64,000 bases of DNA, from positions 1,046,001 through 1,110,000 of the forward strand of contig CM035319.1 in the NCBI GenBank assembly GCA_000497125.2, read 5' to 3'. The notes beneath the pieces are model-generated. The model was given only the letters and a program-made list of their open reading frames with translations, ran no database searches and had not been told where the DNA came from. The number at the start of each line of letters is the position of its first letter. Positions within the stretch are counted from its first letter, which is position 1. Positions 1 to 9,619 of the stretch are shown piece after piece. A program made the position numbers and the translations under genes. Source of the stretch: Spironucleus salmonicida (taxonomy: Eukaryota; Fornicata; Diplomonadida; Hexamitidae).

Positions 1-249
1 ATCTGGACAATCATTGAGAGAAATATCACTAAAAATTGCAGCAGCCTTAGATCTCTCTTCTTCTGTCATCATAACAACATCATTTATCTAGCGTATTATC
101 CCTGTAACTTCATTTATTGGTTCATTTGTATAAAAATAATGTGGTCTAGGCAGCTACTGAAAAAAATCATCAATAGATTCAGATATTGGTGTGGCATAGT
201 TTTAGAACAAAGATAATTGTGTAAATGATTCAAGCTTTAAAGTTTGCAT
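1..249 (-). CDS. Unrecognised protein, N-terminal part (runs off window)
   Basis: An open frame reads from an ATG at 249 towards the window start for 83 codons with no TGA. Three in-frame TAA or TAG codons would be glutamine. The visible part is polar and helical with an acidic SIDDFF stretch and no signal peptide or membrane segment. I do not recognise the family. It is divergent from the glycoprotein gene at 415, with 165 AT-rich bases between the starts as a shared promoter region. The C-terminal part lies outside the window. Confidence 0.6.
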
Positions 250-414
250 ATAATTTAGGAATGAAACGTTATTATTATTATCTTTATATTTTATAATAAG
301 TAGTATTTTCAAATTAATATAATTATATAGAGGTTATAATCTTACAGTATAGTACTTTAATTTTTTTATCTAGTGAATTACCTGTAAACACAAGTATATA
401 ATAATAATCCAAAA

Positions 415-1995
415 ATGTTATTGGTTTTATTAGACACAGTCAGGTGTTTCCAGGACAACGCAGTACTTGAAGGTGACACGTAATCGAAGATATTCAAATT
501 GGTGTTGACACCGGCTCCTGAGAACGATGAGCTCTGCGTAGCAGCCGATGGCCGCGTGTCAAAATGCTCGCTAGAGTATCTCGACTCAGCGAATAAGGTC
601 CAGACCATAGACTCAGAGTTCACGTACTTTCATAGAGTGCCAAATATCATAGTCTTCGATCTATCCTCAGACGCAGCGAAATACACCCTCATCGCTGCAA
701 AATCGCTGCTGTCATACCAGGTGAAGCTGGTGGGCTCCCTGGAGTCCCCTGGGGCCGTCCAGACCATCCAGCACACGCAGATGAACGCGACCAACTGCTG
801 GGACGACCTGGTGCTCCGCTACAACCGGTCGGCGGGCCACGAGTTCCTCCAGATGGACGGCACGCCGCTCGACTGCCAGATCGTGACCCCCGTGGTCAAA
901 TTCGAGTACTTCGCCGAGGAGCGGTGGAGATCCTTCGGGGTCCAGGGCGTAAGCGGGGAGGCTGGCTACTACGACTCTACCAAGCCGTTCGACCAGAAGG
1001 CCACAAAGCACTTCAAACAACCGCTCAGCACGCTGACGGACCCGGCCGAAGTCGCCACCTTTAAAGAATTTTTCGTTCATTTCGAGCGGAACCGGACCAT
1101 CCAGACGCGGCTGCACCTCGTGACGAAGATAAACAAACTGGACCAAGTTATTCTGGCTGAGCCGCACCTCATCCTGTCGATCGCCAGCCCGTGCTACTCC
1201 TAGTTGAAGCCCGTCGGCTACATCTCCGCGACACAGATTCTGGCGTTCAGTAACAACGTGATGTTTTCTACTCATACAGAATGCAACCAGAACACGGTCA
1301 GCGTGCACAACCAGCTGCGCGTCATCACGGAGGCCTTCAACTACTCGTCCGCCCCGGAGATAAACACGAAGGACCAGTTCATCAATAAGGTGGGGTTCAT
1401 ATTGAGGCTCGATGTCGCGATACCAGGGTTCGAGGCGATCGGGTCTGGTAGTCTCATCAGCTACATGACCTACAGGGACGAGAACGACGTAATACTGGAC
1501 GAGGAGTCCGTTCTCCTGGAGGCCAAGCTCAGCTGCTTCCAGAACATCCAGGCCTTCTTTAGGCGCGACGAGCTCTGCGTGCAAATCTAGACATACGACT
1601 CCGAAAAGTGCTCGACGCAAGGGCACTCGGTGGCGAACTACATCCTCGGCGTCTAGCCGGAGTCGTACCAGTCCCGGCAGATAGCGTTCAGCTTCGTCAT
1701 CGACTACGTGTTCAACGGCAAGTTGCAGTGCACATCAACGTATCAAGACCATACATTTGGGGTTACGATGCCCGGCACCGTGGCGGAGCGAGCTGTGATT
1801 TACGAGAAGATGGTGGCGAACCACACCAACCTCTACAACTTCGTCCAGTCGGAAAACGAATTTCCGTTCCCAAGCGTGCTGCTGCTCTCGGACTTCTCCA
1901 ACATTTACACGCACTTCGCGGTGATCGCTGGACTGGTGTTTGTGTTCACCGGAATCGGGCTGATGGCATACCTCTGCATGGCGAGTCGTCTCTGA
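415..1995 (+). CDS. Type I surface glycoprotein, paralogue A (526 aa)
   Basis: Read with TAA and TAG as Gln the frame is open for 526 codons to TGA. It has exactly the length of the two paralogues at 11635 and 16208 and aligns with them end to end. A short hydrophobic N-terminus (MLLVLLDTV) followed by a Cys suggests a brief signal peptide. The ectodomain has N-glycosylation sequons (NATN, NRSA) and scattered Cys. A hydrophobic segment near residues 500-520 is followed by a short tail ending in SRL, so it should be single-pass with its bulk outside the cell. The first 300 bases are AT-rich and the rest GC-rich. Bases 751-975 are nearly identical to the paralogues while the flanks are diverged. 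I do not recognise the family; a surface antigen or adhesion protein is an inference. Confidence 0.75.
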
Positions 1996-2008
1996 GCTTC
2001 TACTTTAT

Positions 2009-2794
2009 TCATTTGCACGCCAGCGTCACGGCCTCCACCAGGCCCCCGTTTCTGGTGAACAGGTCACCGCAGAGCTCCAGCGAGCCCTCGAACACGCTCG
2101 CTACCCCCAGCGAGCCGTCAGGCCCCACGCTCAGGCCAAACGCCCGCGCAGCGCACACCACGAGCGGGAACCTCAGGAACCGAACCGGCTCCGCGATCTC
2201 GACGCTCCGCACGCCGCCCTCCCGGACGAGCCACACCCTGCCCCCGCCTCCGACGAGAATGCCCTCCGGGGTGGCCTCCATTCGCTCCGCCCCCTCCAGG
2301 AGCCACTCCATCTATACCGTCCCGTCCAGCGCGCAGAGGCAGAGCCTGTTGCTCAGGACGAGCAGCCGGCCGTCCACGATCTGGAACTGCCGGACGTCGT
2401 GCTCGAAGTGGATTTCCCGGCTCGCAGTGTTCGCGAGGTCCGAGACGTAGATCGTGTTCCGCGTGAGCGCGAAGACGAAGTCCTGGTAGAGCTGCGCCTG
2501 CGTCACGGCGTGCTGGACGCGCCGGAAGCTGACGCCGACATTGACCCGCGCGCCCTCCTGGCTGTATAGGAAGAGCGTGTTGTCGCTTCTGGCCAGAATA
2601 CCGGGCGCTGCGAACGTGACCATCGTGCTTTTAGGCAGCGGGAGGCTCGCGTCTCCGCTGCAGAAGTGCGTGGGGGTCGAGTAGATCAGGGGCGACAGTG
2701 AGTGGATTTTGGCCAGTTCTGGTACGTGCCTGGTGTACTTAACGGTTTTCGTCAGCGGGGCTGGTGAGGATTGCAAGTGCCTGAGGAACTCCAT
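2009..2794 (-). CDS. Beta-propeller-like protein (261 aa), unrecognised
   Basis: The ATG at 2794 is chosen because a TATA-like stretch (TTTTATATAT) lies 17-26 bases upstream. The frame ends in TGA at 2009-2011 and carries one TAG read as Gln. The protein is built of short hydrophobic beta-strand repeats with turns such as VDGRL, PEGIL and GPDGSL, which is typical of WD40 or CNH-like propellers, but no canonical GH-WD signature is clear. It could be half a propeller or a subunit of a larger one. Its 3' end lies 13 bases from the end of the convergent glycoprotein gene, and both genes are GC-rich where they meet. Confidence 0.6.
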
Positions 2795-2810
2795 TTGGAG
2801 CGAAAGTGCT

Positions 2811-2820
2811 ATATATAAAA
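2811..2820 (-). promoter_or_regulatory. TATA-like box before the propeller-like gene
   Basis: ATATATAAAA on the plus strand (TTTTATATAT on the coding strand) sits 17-26 bases upstream of the ATG at 2794. It is one of very few AT runs in an otherwise GC-rich stretch. Similar runs precede other GC-rich genes here, so a core promoter role is plausible but inferred. Confidence 0.35.
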
Positions 2821-2916
2821 TACTCAGTCTGGGATAAACTCGCTTTGGGCTAGAAAGTTCTGGATACGCGCGACGGCCTGCTACTTCTGGGTGCGCAAGG
2901 TTACGTAGGCGGCTAG

Positions 2917-3132
2917 ATGGGTGGGGAACGTAAGGCGTACTGGGTGCTGGAGGACTTCGTTTTCTACCGCTCTGGTAATGTCGTTCTGTAAGTCGACTGT
3001 GGCGGTATCGGCAAGGACGCGGTATTGGAAATACCCACCGTCTCTCGCGACGGTAATAAAATTGATGAAACAATTTATGTGTAAGAGACAGTTAAATTTA
3101 TTATCTTGTCGTATTTTGCTGAAATAAATTGA
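2917..3132 (+). CDS. Small conserved-looking protein (71 aa), unrecognised
   Basis: An ATG at 2917 opens a frame of 71 codons ending in TGA, with two TAA/TAG codons read as Gln. The product alternates hydrophobic and polar residues, with motifs such as YWVLEDFVFY and LQVDCGG, like a small alpha/beta protein. It is divergent from the propeller-like gene, with 122 bases between the starts. GC content falls sharply from its 5' to its 3' half. The family is not recognised, and the small size keeps confidence moderate. Confidence 0.5.
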
Positions 3133-3689
3133 AAATTCAATTTTATTAGAGTTGATAATTTACATGGTTTTCGTTCAGAAATCAGTGGAAAGTACTAAGT
3201 ACAATATATTATAAATTAAGTATGTTTTATAGAATACTTTTAGTAGTGAAATTTTATATATTTACTTAATTTAGAGATTAATACAATATTGTAATAAACA
3301 TTTATTAAAGTTTCATTTCATATTTCTTATTTATCAAATTTGTCCTATAGTCAAATTAATAATAATCAACAAAAACCACGGAAGCATTTAAAATCTAAAG
3401 AATTTGTATATTGATTATGTGAATCAAGGAGTATTTATTAGAAGATAGAAGATAAGCATGCATGAATAGTCAAAAACAAAAAGTACTCAATCCAAAGTAT
3501 TACCACTTAAACTAGTAAGGTCTATTAAATTAACATAAAATTATAGATAAAGTATGTCAATTGATTAAATATATATCTCATAATATAAATAATAATAATA
3601 TAGACAAAGTTGAAATTTTAAAAAAATTATTAAAGTAAATGAATATAGTCGAGTATCTAGTGGGATAGATTATAAATGAATAAATTAAA
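3133..3689. other. AT-rich intergenic region
   Basis: About 560 bases of AT-rich sequence separate the small gene from the 3' end of adenylate kinase. No open frame, tRNA or repeat found elsewhere in the window is seen here. Confidence 0.6.
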
Positions 3690-4313
3690 TCAGCCTAAAA
3701 TATCTTTTATTTAAGCGCTAACCTGAGAAATAGTAGAACCATCTACAGATAATTTTTTAACCTAATCCCCAAATACCTCATGAATACCAGCACATTAATC
3801 ACGATAAATTTAAAATCTCTCCTTAATAATTTCAATCTTGTCATCACTTCTAACAATGCAACGTTCTGCTATGGCAACAGGAGCGGGGTCATTCACAATA
3901 TGGTATGTATCTCCGGTGATAGGATCAAATCTTCTTCCTGACATGCGCTCACAAATTGTATCTTCATTAACTAAAAGCTCGATAATAGAGGTAGGAGTTA
4001 AAATAGATTATTTTGTGATCTCTAAAGCCTGCGCAGCAGTTCTTGGAAAACCGTCCAGTAACCAACCTTTAGAAGGATCTAATGTCTTGATAAACTTAAC
4101 AAGCATATCAATAACTAATGAATCAGGCACTAGAGCACCTTTATCGATGAAGTCCTTTGCTTTTGCACCTAGCTCAGTTTTACCTTACATTTCTGCTCTA
4201 AGCAAGTTTCCAGTAGAGATATGGGTTAATTCATAATTCTATACTAAAAATTTCGCCTGAGTACCCTTACCAGAACCAGGAGGACCAAGAAGTATAACAT
4301 GATGTGGATTCAT
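3690..4313 (-). CDS. Adenylate kinase
   Basis: This enzyme interconverts ATP + AMP and two ADP in nucleotide homeostasis. The 207-aa protein begins [20 protein letters not shown], so the P-loop is at residues 10-17. It is followed by the AMP-binding stretch [12 protein letters not shown], the DGFPRT motif, and a lid segment with [13 protein letters not shown] and a downstream RSDD, all in the family order. About eight in-frame TAA/TAG codons fall where Gln is acceptable, and the frame ends in TGA. The length is normal for a cytosolic adenylate kinase. The HAD phosphatase gene lies 68 bases upstream on the same strand. Confidence 0.93.
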
Positions 4314-4381
4314 GAATTTGTGAAAGAGAAGAAGTGATAAAAATAATGGTATTATGATTATTATATTTATTACATAAAATA

Positions 4382-4987
4382 TCATTCATTTAAAAACTAT
4401 AGAATTTGTTTTTCTAATTATTCCATATCATCCACAACACAGTCTCCTAAACTGCTTCCATGTTCAACGCCAAAGCTAACACCGATAAATTAACAGTTTC
4501 CATTTCTAGCCGTCTGTAAATCTGTTTAAGTATCTCCGACAAACACCTTCTTTCCACTGCATTCTAACATATTTGGGTTTGGTTTTTAAATCCATTTTGA
4601 CCCAACACCACGAATTTAATCAAAAAGCTCAGTGATATTCATTTTTTCGCATATTCCTATAATAGCATCATAGTTTTTATTAGTTGCCAAAATAATTTTG
4701 ATACCATTTGATCGAATATTTTTTAACATAGTGATAGCACCAGGAAAAATTGTAGGAAGATGAATTTATGCTTTTTAAACATATTTTAAAATGTTTGTTT
4801 ATACGTTTACACCAATAAAAATCTCGATATATTCTTTTGTTGACAAACCAATTTTTCCACGAACTTACTGGAAATCTTCAGGGGTTAAGTTAGATAAATT
4901 TTCTTCAGCTCTTATTTGATTGATGATAAGCTGAATAACTGGAAAAGAATTAACTAAAGTTCCATCAAAATCAAAGATAGCAGTCAT
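4382..4987 (-). CDS. HAD-family phosphatase (phosphoglycolate phosphatase-like)
   Basis: This 201-aa protein starts MTAIFDFDGTLVNS, which is HAD motif I with nucleophile Asp6 and general acid Asp8. Motif II is the ILATNKN stretch, and motif IV is KVFVGDTQTD. A helical cap lies between motifs I and II, as in phosphoglycolate phosphatase, pyrophosphatase PpaX and beta-phosphoglucomutase relatives. The substrate cannot be told from sequence. It ends in TGA, uses several TAA/TAG codons as Gln, and sits just upstream of adenylate kinase on the same strand. Confidence 0.88.
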
Positions 4988-5222
4988 TTTATATTTTTGT
5001 ATGCAAAAATATTTAATTTAAATACTTTATATTATATATAAGATACAAGACCCGTGAAGCTATTTAAACTAATATTTAAATTTCATAGTATACAAATTAC
5101 CTGGCAGCATTATTATATTATAACATCAAAATTTCATATCAATCAAATCTGCAGTCATGGCTAAAATCCCTAATCACTGTCGATTTATTATGAATTTGAT
5201 ATTGAAAATATAACATATTTAT

Positions 5223-5294
5223 TCCCAAATGGTATAACGGTTAGCATTTCTGGTTTTCACCCAGGAGATCCGGGTTCGATTCCCGGTTTGGGAG
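5223..5294 (+). tRNA. tRNA-Glu (UUC)
   Basis: The 72-base cloverleaf has acceptor TCCCAAA/TTTGGGA, anticodon stem TCTGG/CCAGG with loop TTTTCAC (anticodon TTC), T-arm CCGGG/CCCGG with loop TTCGATT, and discriminator G. There is no intron and no encoded CCA. It reads GAA/GAG. It is the first of four identical-looking copies and marks the outer edge of module I. Confidence 0.95.
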
Positions 5295-5661
5295 AATTTT
5301 TATTTTCTAGTGGTGCCAGGGACCGTTCAACGGCAGAGTCCAACCCTGGACAACCACTCTCATAAATTCCGACTGATTAAATCACTTATCGCATATATGC
5401 TTAATGCCCCTACCCGTGCTATCGAGGATGCGCGCACTAGGAATTCACAGGTGTCACTACAGACGCAGGAGTTTAACCGCATTGCTAACACCGGATGCCA
5501 TTCTAGGCATCCTGGACTGCAGCTGAATAGCTGCCTCTGAAGTTCGCGCACAGTACTATTGCCGTGGCATTTACCAATCGATATACCCTAGTGGCGGGCC
5601 CTGCCGCTCAGTCCGGGGAGAGACAGTCCAGTGGGCCAGGCTACTGCTATACAGCTACCAT
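5295..5661. other. Repeated spacer between tRNA-Glu and tRNA-Leu
   Basis: About 370 bases of mixed composition are conserved in copies b and c. Short open frames here have no codon bias and occur on both strands, so I do not call a protein. An unrecognised small RNA is possible because conservation is as strong as in the flanking tRNAs, but the whole module is conserved, so this is weak evidence. Confidence 0.4.
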
Positions 5662-5744
5662 ACCAACTTGGCCGAGTGGTTAAGGCGTGTGACTTAAGAT
5701 CTCATGGGCGTCAGCCCGCGTGGGTTCAAGCCCCACAGTTGGTA
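5662..5744 (+). tRNA. tRNA-Leu (UAA)
   Basis: The 83-base gene has a long variable arm (GGGC-GTCA-GCCC), acceptor ACCAACT/AGTTGGT, discriminator A, anticodon loop CTTAAGA (anticodon TAA, reading UUA) and T-arm GTGGG/CCCAC. The anticodon stem TGTGA/TCTCA has one T-T mismatch. It is a class II tRNA read as leucine, not a suppressor glutamine tRNA. Confidence 0.93.
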
Positions 5745-6746
5745 ATTTTGCTGATAGGCATCTACGGGAAGCTGTAAAGCTAGGTAACCTGGCACATAGC
5801 TGACAACCTGCTTTCCAAGGTTGAGGCAAGAGGGCCGCCCAGGGTGAGGCTGGCACCCTAGCGCAAAACAGTACGATCATGCCATGTTATCCCGAAGCAA
5901 TTACGCTTTGCGACTAGCAGCAAGCGTGCCAGTCCTGCTAGGTTGCCACATCGCCAGGTATAGTTTTGCACACAGATAGAAGACGCCTTCCTATCAGCTG
6001 ATACTCTTCAGAAACACTAATTAATAATCTGAAGTGAGAGAAGTAATTTTGCATGTATCCCAGCTTCGAAAAAACTTGTTTCGATTGCTATCCGCAGGTT
6101 AGGGATTGAGAAATGGGCAAGCTTTTAGATAAATTTTCAGCCGCCATAAAATACCATTCGAGACAAGTTACCAACTTAATGTAAAATATTTAGAATTATA
6201 TGTTATAGAATATACATTTTATTATAATTTTATAGTAGGTGTACACTCAGAATTATTTTAGGTATATCGTATTTATTCTGCTGAGTTCGCCTTCCTTAGA
6301 CCAAAAGTTTAATCTACGATAGTCAGCTTTCTAGCCACGCTTCGATTAAGCTGAATGGAATGACTGGATGCCAACAATTATCGAAGTAATTGTATTGGAT
6401 GGCAAAGTCAATAAATATATTGTATCGTCTATATATTTTAGATGCTAGACACTTAACAAGCTGTAGAGGTTTATCACAAGTTGGGATCGCAATATATACT
6501 AAATACTAATGCTTGCGCATAATTAACATTTATTGCCCACTTTGACGATATGGCTTCCCACCAGCCCTGCATTGGTTGAGTTCTGCAAATCGCCCAGGCC
6601 TGGCCCTCATTTACCCTATTGTGGGGGACACGCCTGGCCTCTCCGCTGGCCCTGGATGGCGGACTCTGGGCTGCCGCATGTCCAACGACTACGCCCCCAA
6701 GGCGCGTACCGGGTGCGAGGAAGTCTCCGCCCCGGATACCGTTCTG
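5745..6746. other. Non-coding part of module I
   Basis: Roughly 1 kb between tRNA-Leu and the 110-aa gene is shared with copies b and c. The middle is AT-rich and the last 200 bases are GC-rich. No open frame on either strand has convincing codon use. Near 6680-6730 this copy differs from the others by short deletions between GGGGYGGAG direct repeats. Confidence 0.5.
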
Positions 6747-7079
6747 TCACAGCTCCTGCCGGAGGTCCAGGATGGTCGCCGCCGCCGCGTGCTAGAAGTC
6801 CGGCCGCGGCTGGTACCGGAAGACGACGCGGTGGTAGAAGTCCCCCATGCGGGTGATGATGTCCTGGTTCCGCCTCGTGCCGCGGAGCCGGAACAGGGTG
6901 TGGGAGGACGTCTTCACCTCGAGCGCCTGTGCGGCCTAGCACGCCACGGCCTGGGAGAGCACCAGCAGCCCGAAGAGCTGGACGCGCAGCGGGTTGGAGT
7001 TCTGCACGCTGAAGACCCACACGCGGTCCCCCACCTGCACGCGCACGAGGCGCCGGAACTGGTGGAGCGAGAGTTCCAT
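6747..7079 (-). CDS. 110-aa protein of module I, copy a
   Basis: The ATG at 7079 begins MELSLHQFRRLVRVQVGD and the frame closes with TGA at 6747-6749. Two in-frame TAG codons are read as Gln, one of which is CAG in the other copies, which directly supports the code. The protein is basic with a beta-rich start and no membrane segment; the family is not recognised. A TATATA run lies about 34 bases upstream of the ATG. It is one of four copies of identical length and sits 116 bases downstream of the Myb/SANT gene on the same strand. Confidence 0.65.
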
Positions 7080-7112
7080 TCCGGCGGGCTCCCGCGAATA
7101 TTATGCCCAGCA

Positions 7113-7118
7113 TATATA
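7113..7118 (-). promoter_or_regulatory. TATA-like box before the 110-aa gene
   Basis: TATATA sits about 34 bases upstream of the ATG at 7079, in an otherwise GC-rich intergenic stretch, and is preserved in all four copies of the module. A core promoter role is inferred. Confidence 0.35.
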
Positions 7119-7195
7119 GTTCACCCCGCGCGCCGGAATGCGGGAGGCGACCGCGGCGGTAGTGCCAGCCGGGCGCGGGCGTCTGACGAAATAGC

Positions 7196-7471
7196 TCACT
7201 CCCAAAACAGGTCGGCGTCGAACAGCTCCAGCGCGAGGTCCGAGTCGGCCTCGCTCATGGGCCACAGCAGGACCGGCGCCTTGGCCAGGGCGGGCGGCGC
7301 CGCGAAGAGCAGGGGGTCCTCGCGGCGCAGCTTGTAGTACGCGTTGCGCAGCTGCCGCTTGGTCATGCCGCGGAGGACCTTGCTGCTAATCCGGTCGAAG
7401 TCGGCGCCGTAGGCCGCTACCGCGTCGGCGAGTTCCTGGATTTTGTCGAAGGACCATACGTCTTTCGGCAT
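7196..7471 (-). CDS. Myb/SANT-like mini protein (91 aa), copy a
   Basis: This is a likely DNA-binding protein made of a single Myb/SANT-like domain. The N-terminal half reads WSFDKIQELADAV, then YGADFDRIS, then TKRQLRNAYYKL, matching the three-helix pattern with spaced aromatics and the basic third helix of Myb repeats. The C-terminal half is acidic and hydrophobic (SEADSDLALELFDADLFWE), resembling a short activation segment, which is an inference. It ends in TGA. It lies in a run of three minus-strand genes with the 110-aa and 100-aa proteins. Confidence 0.7.
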   Translation of the reverse strand: MPKDVWSFDKIQELADAVAAYGADFDRISSKVLRGMTKRQLRNAYYKLRREDPLLFAAPPALAKAPVLLWPMSEADSDLALELFDADLFWE

Positions 7472-7904
7472 TTGGGGAGTGGCGGAGGCCCAGGAAGCTA
7501 TTTCCGGACGGTGGTAGAGTCAGTGATTGTAATGTGGAAACTAAGTGGCTAGAATAGGGATATCGCCAATTTCTGACGTTCAAGTACGCGCAAAAATCTG
7601 GTATTCTATGTGTATTAGGGAGGTTCCAGATCGGCCGCTCCCGTAGTGGGATATTTCGGCGAATGGGCCTGGTCGAGGCAGAGCCCGCACTGTAGATGTT
7701 GGGGGACTAGCAAGGCACCGGCCCCATTCGCGGAATTGAAATCACTCCGAAACCGAAAACGAAGTTTACAGCAGTTTCCGGTTCGACTAGGGCGGTGCGC
7801 CTGGGTTGACCGGCGAAGGGAGGGAGGGAGGAAGGAAGTGAGTACAGTAAGGAGTGCAGTGACGGAAGAAGAGGCAGTAAAAGAGTGGAGGGAAGGCGCA
7901 CCGC
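7472..7904. other. Intergenic region between SANT gene and 100-aa gene
   Basis: These 433 bases recur in all four module I copies. They contain a purine-rich run (GGGAGGGAGGGAGGAAGGAAG near 7818-7838) and no frame with credible codon use. They probably hold the SANT gene promoter. Confidence 0.45.
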
Positions 7905-8207
7905 TCACTGGCCCAGCGCCGCGAGGGCCTGGATGGTGCCGCGCACCCGCGCCCTGTACTGGGCCATGTCCACGCTCGGGACGATCACGCCGCCGTTCCT
8001 GGCGATGTTATGCTGCAGGATGGACCGGGTGGCCTTCCCCTTCGGACCAGAGACCGCGGCAACCTTGGCCTTGAGGGCCCTCGCCACGATTTCCTGCACC
8101 TCGACCTGGCGCAGGTCGTTCGTACAATGCTGGACACTCTCCCCAGCGCGCAGCAGGTGCTCGTGCACGGCCTGCTGGATGGCTGCCTGTGAGGCCTGGA
8201 TTGACAT
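7905..8207 (-). CDS. 100-aa helical protein of module I, copy a
   Basis: The frame starts MSIQASQAAIQQAVHEHLL and ends in TGA. The product is almost wholly helical, with an alanine- and glutamine-rich start and a Lys-rich centre (KAKVAAVSGPKGKA), then a second helix ending in ALAALGQ. The size and basic, helical build could suit a small chromatin or nucleic-acid-binding protein, but no family is recognised. It has GC-rich third codon positions. Copies c and d keep only its last 19 codons. Confidence 0.6.
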   Translation of the reverse strand: MSIQASQAAIQQAVHEHLLRAGESVQHCTNDLRQVEVQEIVARALKAKVAAVSGPKGKATRSILQHNIARNGGVIVPSVDMAQYRARVRGTIQALAALGQ

Positions 8208-8916
8208 TTAGGAGTGGTAGGCTGGAAAGGGCAGGACGGGACCATGCCGGCAATAAGAATTGCCGCCGAATAGCACTCCTGGCGCCTCTACTGCAGATAA
8301 ACTATTACACGGAGGGCGGAGAACCAATTCCACGGGTCCCGCTCCGCCTGTCCCCCCGCTCCGCAAGAACCCCCTTCAGTTCGGCCCAAAATTGGTTGTA
8401 TCACCTCTTGCACGCTCCTTACACCGCTCCTTCCTGCAGAAATTTCGCCCGCCAAACCGAACGAGCAGGCGCCGCAGAAGCGGCTCTAACCGCCTTCAAG
8501 CTCGCACAAATCTAAGACGCACATAGGTTAGATTTGATACAAACTTCAACATTGTGAGAGCCTTTTGAGTGCCTCGAATCTAGCGGATAAATTTGGCAGT
8601 TCGTTGATTGGAACTGCTGCCTTATATCATTAAATTCTGGAGTTCGAGGAATAAACGGCAGGAAACGGAGCGCACGGGCTAGAATTTCACGAATTTGGTG
8701 TGAAATAAGTGCGATAACAAGAAAATATGTGTTTGCCAGAGCAGTTCATTCAGGGTTGCGAAAACTTGGCAAAACAATGCAGGACCAAATAATAGTCCAA
8801 AAGTTGATATAGACAATAAAAGATATATAATAATACGGTTATAATTATATCCAATTTTTTACATATTTCTCTTTAAATTTATATAATAATAATATTAATC
8901 ATCTACCTTTCATTAA
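8208..8916. other. Module edge and AT-rich gap
   Basis: The first 300 bases are the upstream part of module I and match copy b up to about 8507. The remainder is unique, AT-richer sequence without a convincing gene. Confidence 0.5.
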
Positions 8917-9615
8917 ATGGACTTACCGCTTTAGGCCACAATTGAAAAACTCAGGGATACGGTTGCGTTAATGCCGCCAATACCAGCTCATTTTCTTGAT
9001 TAAAATTTACCTCTGACAGATTTTAAGCTTATTTCTGATCAGTGCGTAGTCTTTACATTTAAAAATTTCTAAATTGCATATCTTGAAGAAATGAAATAAT
9101 TTTACTTCAATAGAATAGGAGATGCTTTTGTAACAGTATTCAAGGATTTTTATGATGATGAAAAGCTCAAAAAACTAGTCGAAATTTCAAGGTAAAAATT
9201 CAACTTCTTTTTCGAAACGGAATTCAAAGCTATGACAGTTGGAATCAATAGTCAAAAGGACTATAAGGATCTGGAGCTCATGAAGTCATCTTAACATGCT
9301 AAAATACCCATGTTTCTCGAAAGTGAAGTTCTGATCACCAAAAATAACGTTGCAAAATAGTTCCAGTAAGTTGTCACAGTTACGTGTGAGAATTCTGAAG
9401 GGTTGTGCCAAGTTACGTTCGTCTAGCAAACTAAGAAATGCAATGCGATTCCGCTAAAATGCATCCCAGACGGTACGTATGTTGCGGTCTTGTACGGCCC
9501 GCAGGACCTCGGTAGCGTCTCGGAATCAGGTGAGGGCCTTGGAATCATTTTCTGTGAGGATGGCCTGGCAGGCTTCATTTTCGGCGAAAGCTCGGCGTTT
9601 AAAGTGATCCAATGA
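8917..9615 (+). CDS. Unrecognised 232-aa protein
   Basis: The ATG at 8917 opens a frame that uses about eleven TAA/TAG codons as Gln and stops at TGA 9613-9615. The N-terminal two thirds are helical (MDLPLQATIEKLRDTVALMP and following), and the C-terminal third is beta-rich with Gly-rich turns (GPQDLGSVSESGEG). It has no signal peptide or membrane segment. Composition rises from AT-rich at the 5' end to GC-rich at the 3' end. It converges with the coiled-coil gene, with only four bases between the two stop codons. Confidence 0.65.
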
Positions 9616-9619
9616 GTCA

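Larger units (their letters stand above)
5206..8507 (+). repeat. Module I copy a (tRNA-Glu to 100-aa gene)
   Basis: This is the first of four copies of a block that runs tRNA-Glu, tRNA-Leu, about 1 kb of AT-richer sequence, a 110-aa gene, a Myb/SANT gene and a 100-aa gene. Copy b (23998-27293) is inverted and nearly full length. Copy c (29146-31896) is cut inside the 100-aa gene. Copy d (37114-38504) keeps only the gene part. The copies are nearly identical by eye, apart from a short indel-rich stretch near 6680-6730. Confidence 0.9.

Noticed and set aside
712-1626. Long open frame of about 300 codons on the strand opposite glycoprotein A, and similar ones opposite B1 and B2
   Set aside because: Mirror of a GC-rich gene. 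With only TGA as a real stop and few A/T bases, all frames stay open. The Arg/Pro/His/Gly-rich composition is typical of a shadow frame.
5310-5540. Open frames on both strands between tRNA-Glu and tRNA-Leu, preserved in copies b and c
   Set aside because: The whole module is preserved, so conservation says nothing about coding. No codon bias or recognisable protein.
5662-5744. tRNA with anticodon TAA considered as a suppressor tRNA reading a reassigned codon
   Set aside because: Anticodon UAA reads UUA (Leu), not the codon UAA, and the long variable arm is typical of tRNA-Leu.
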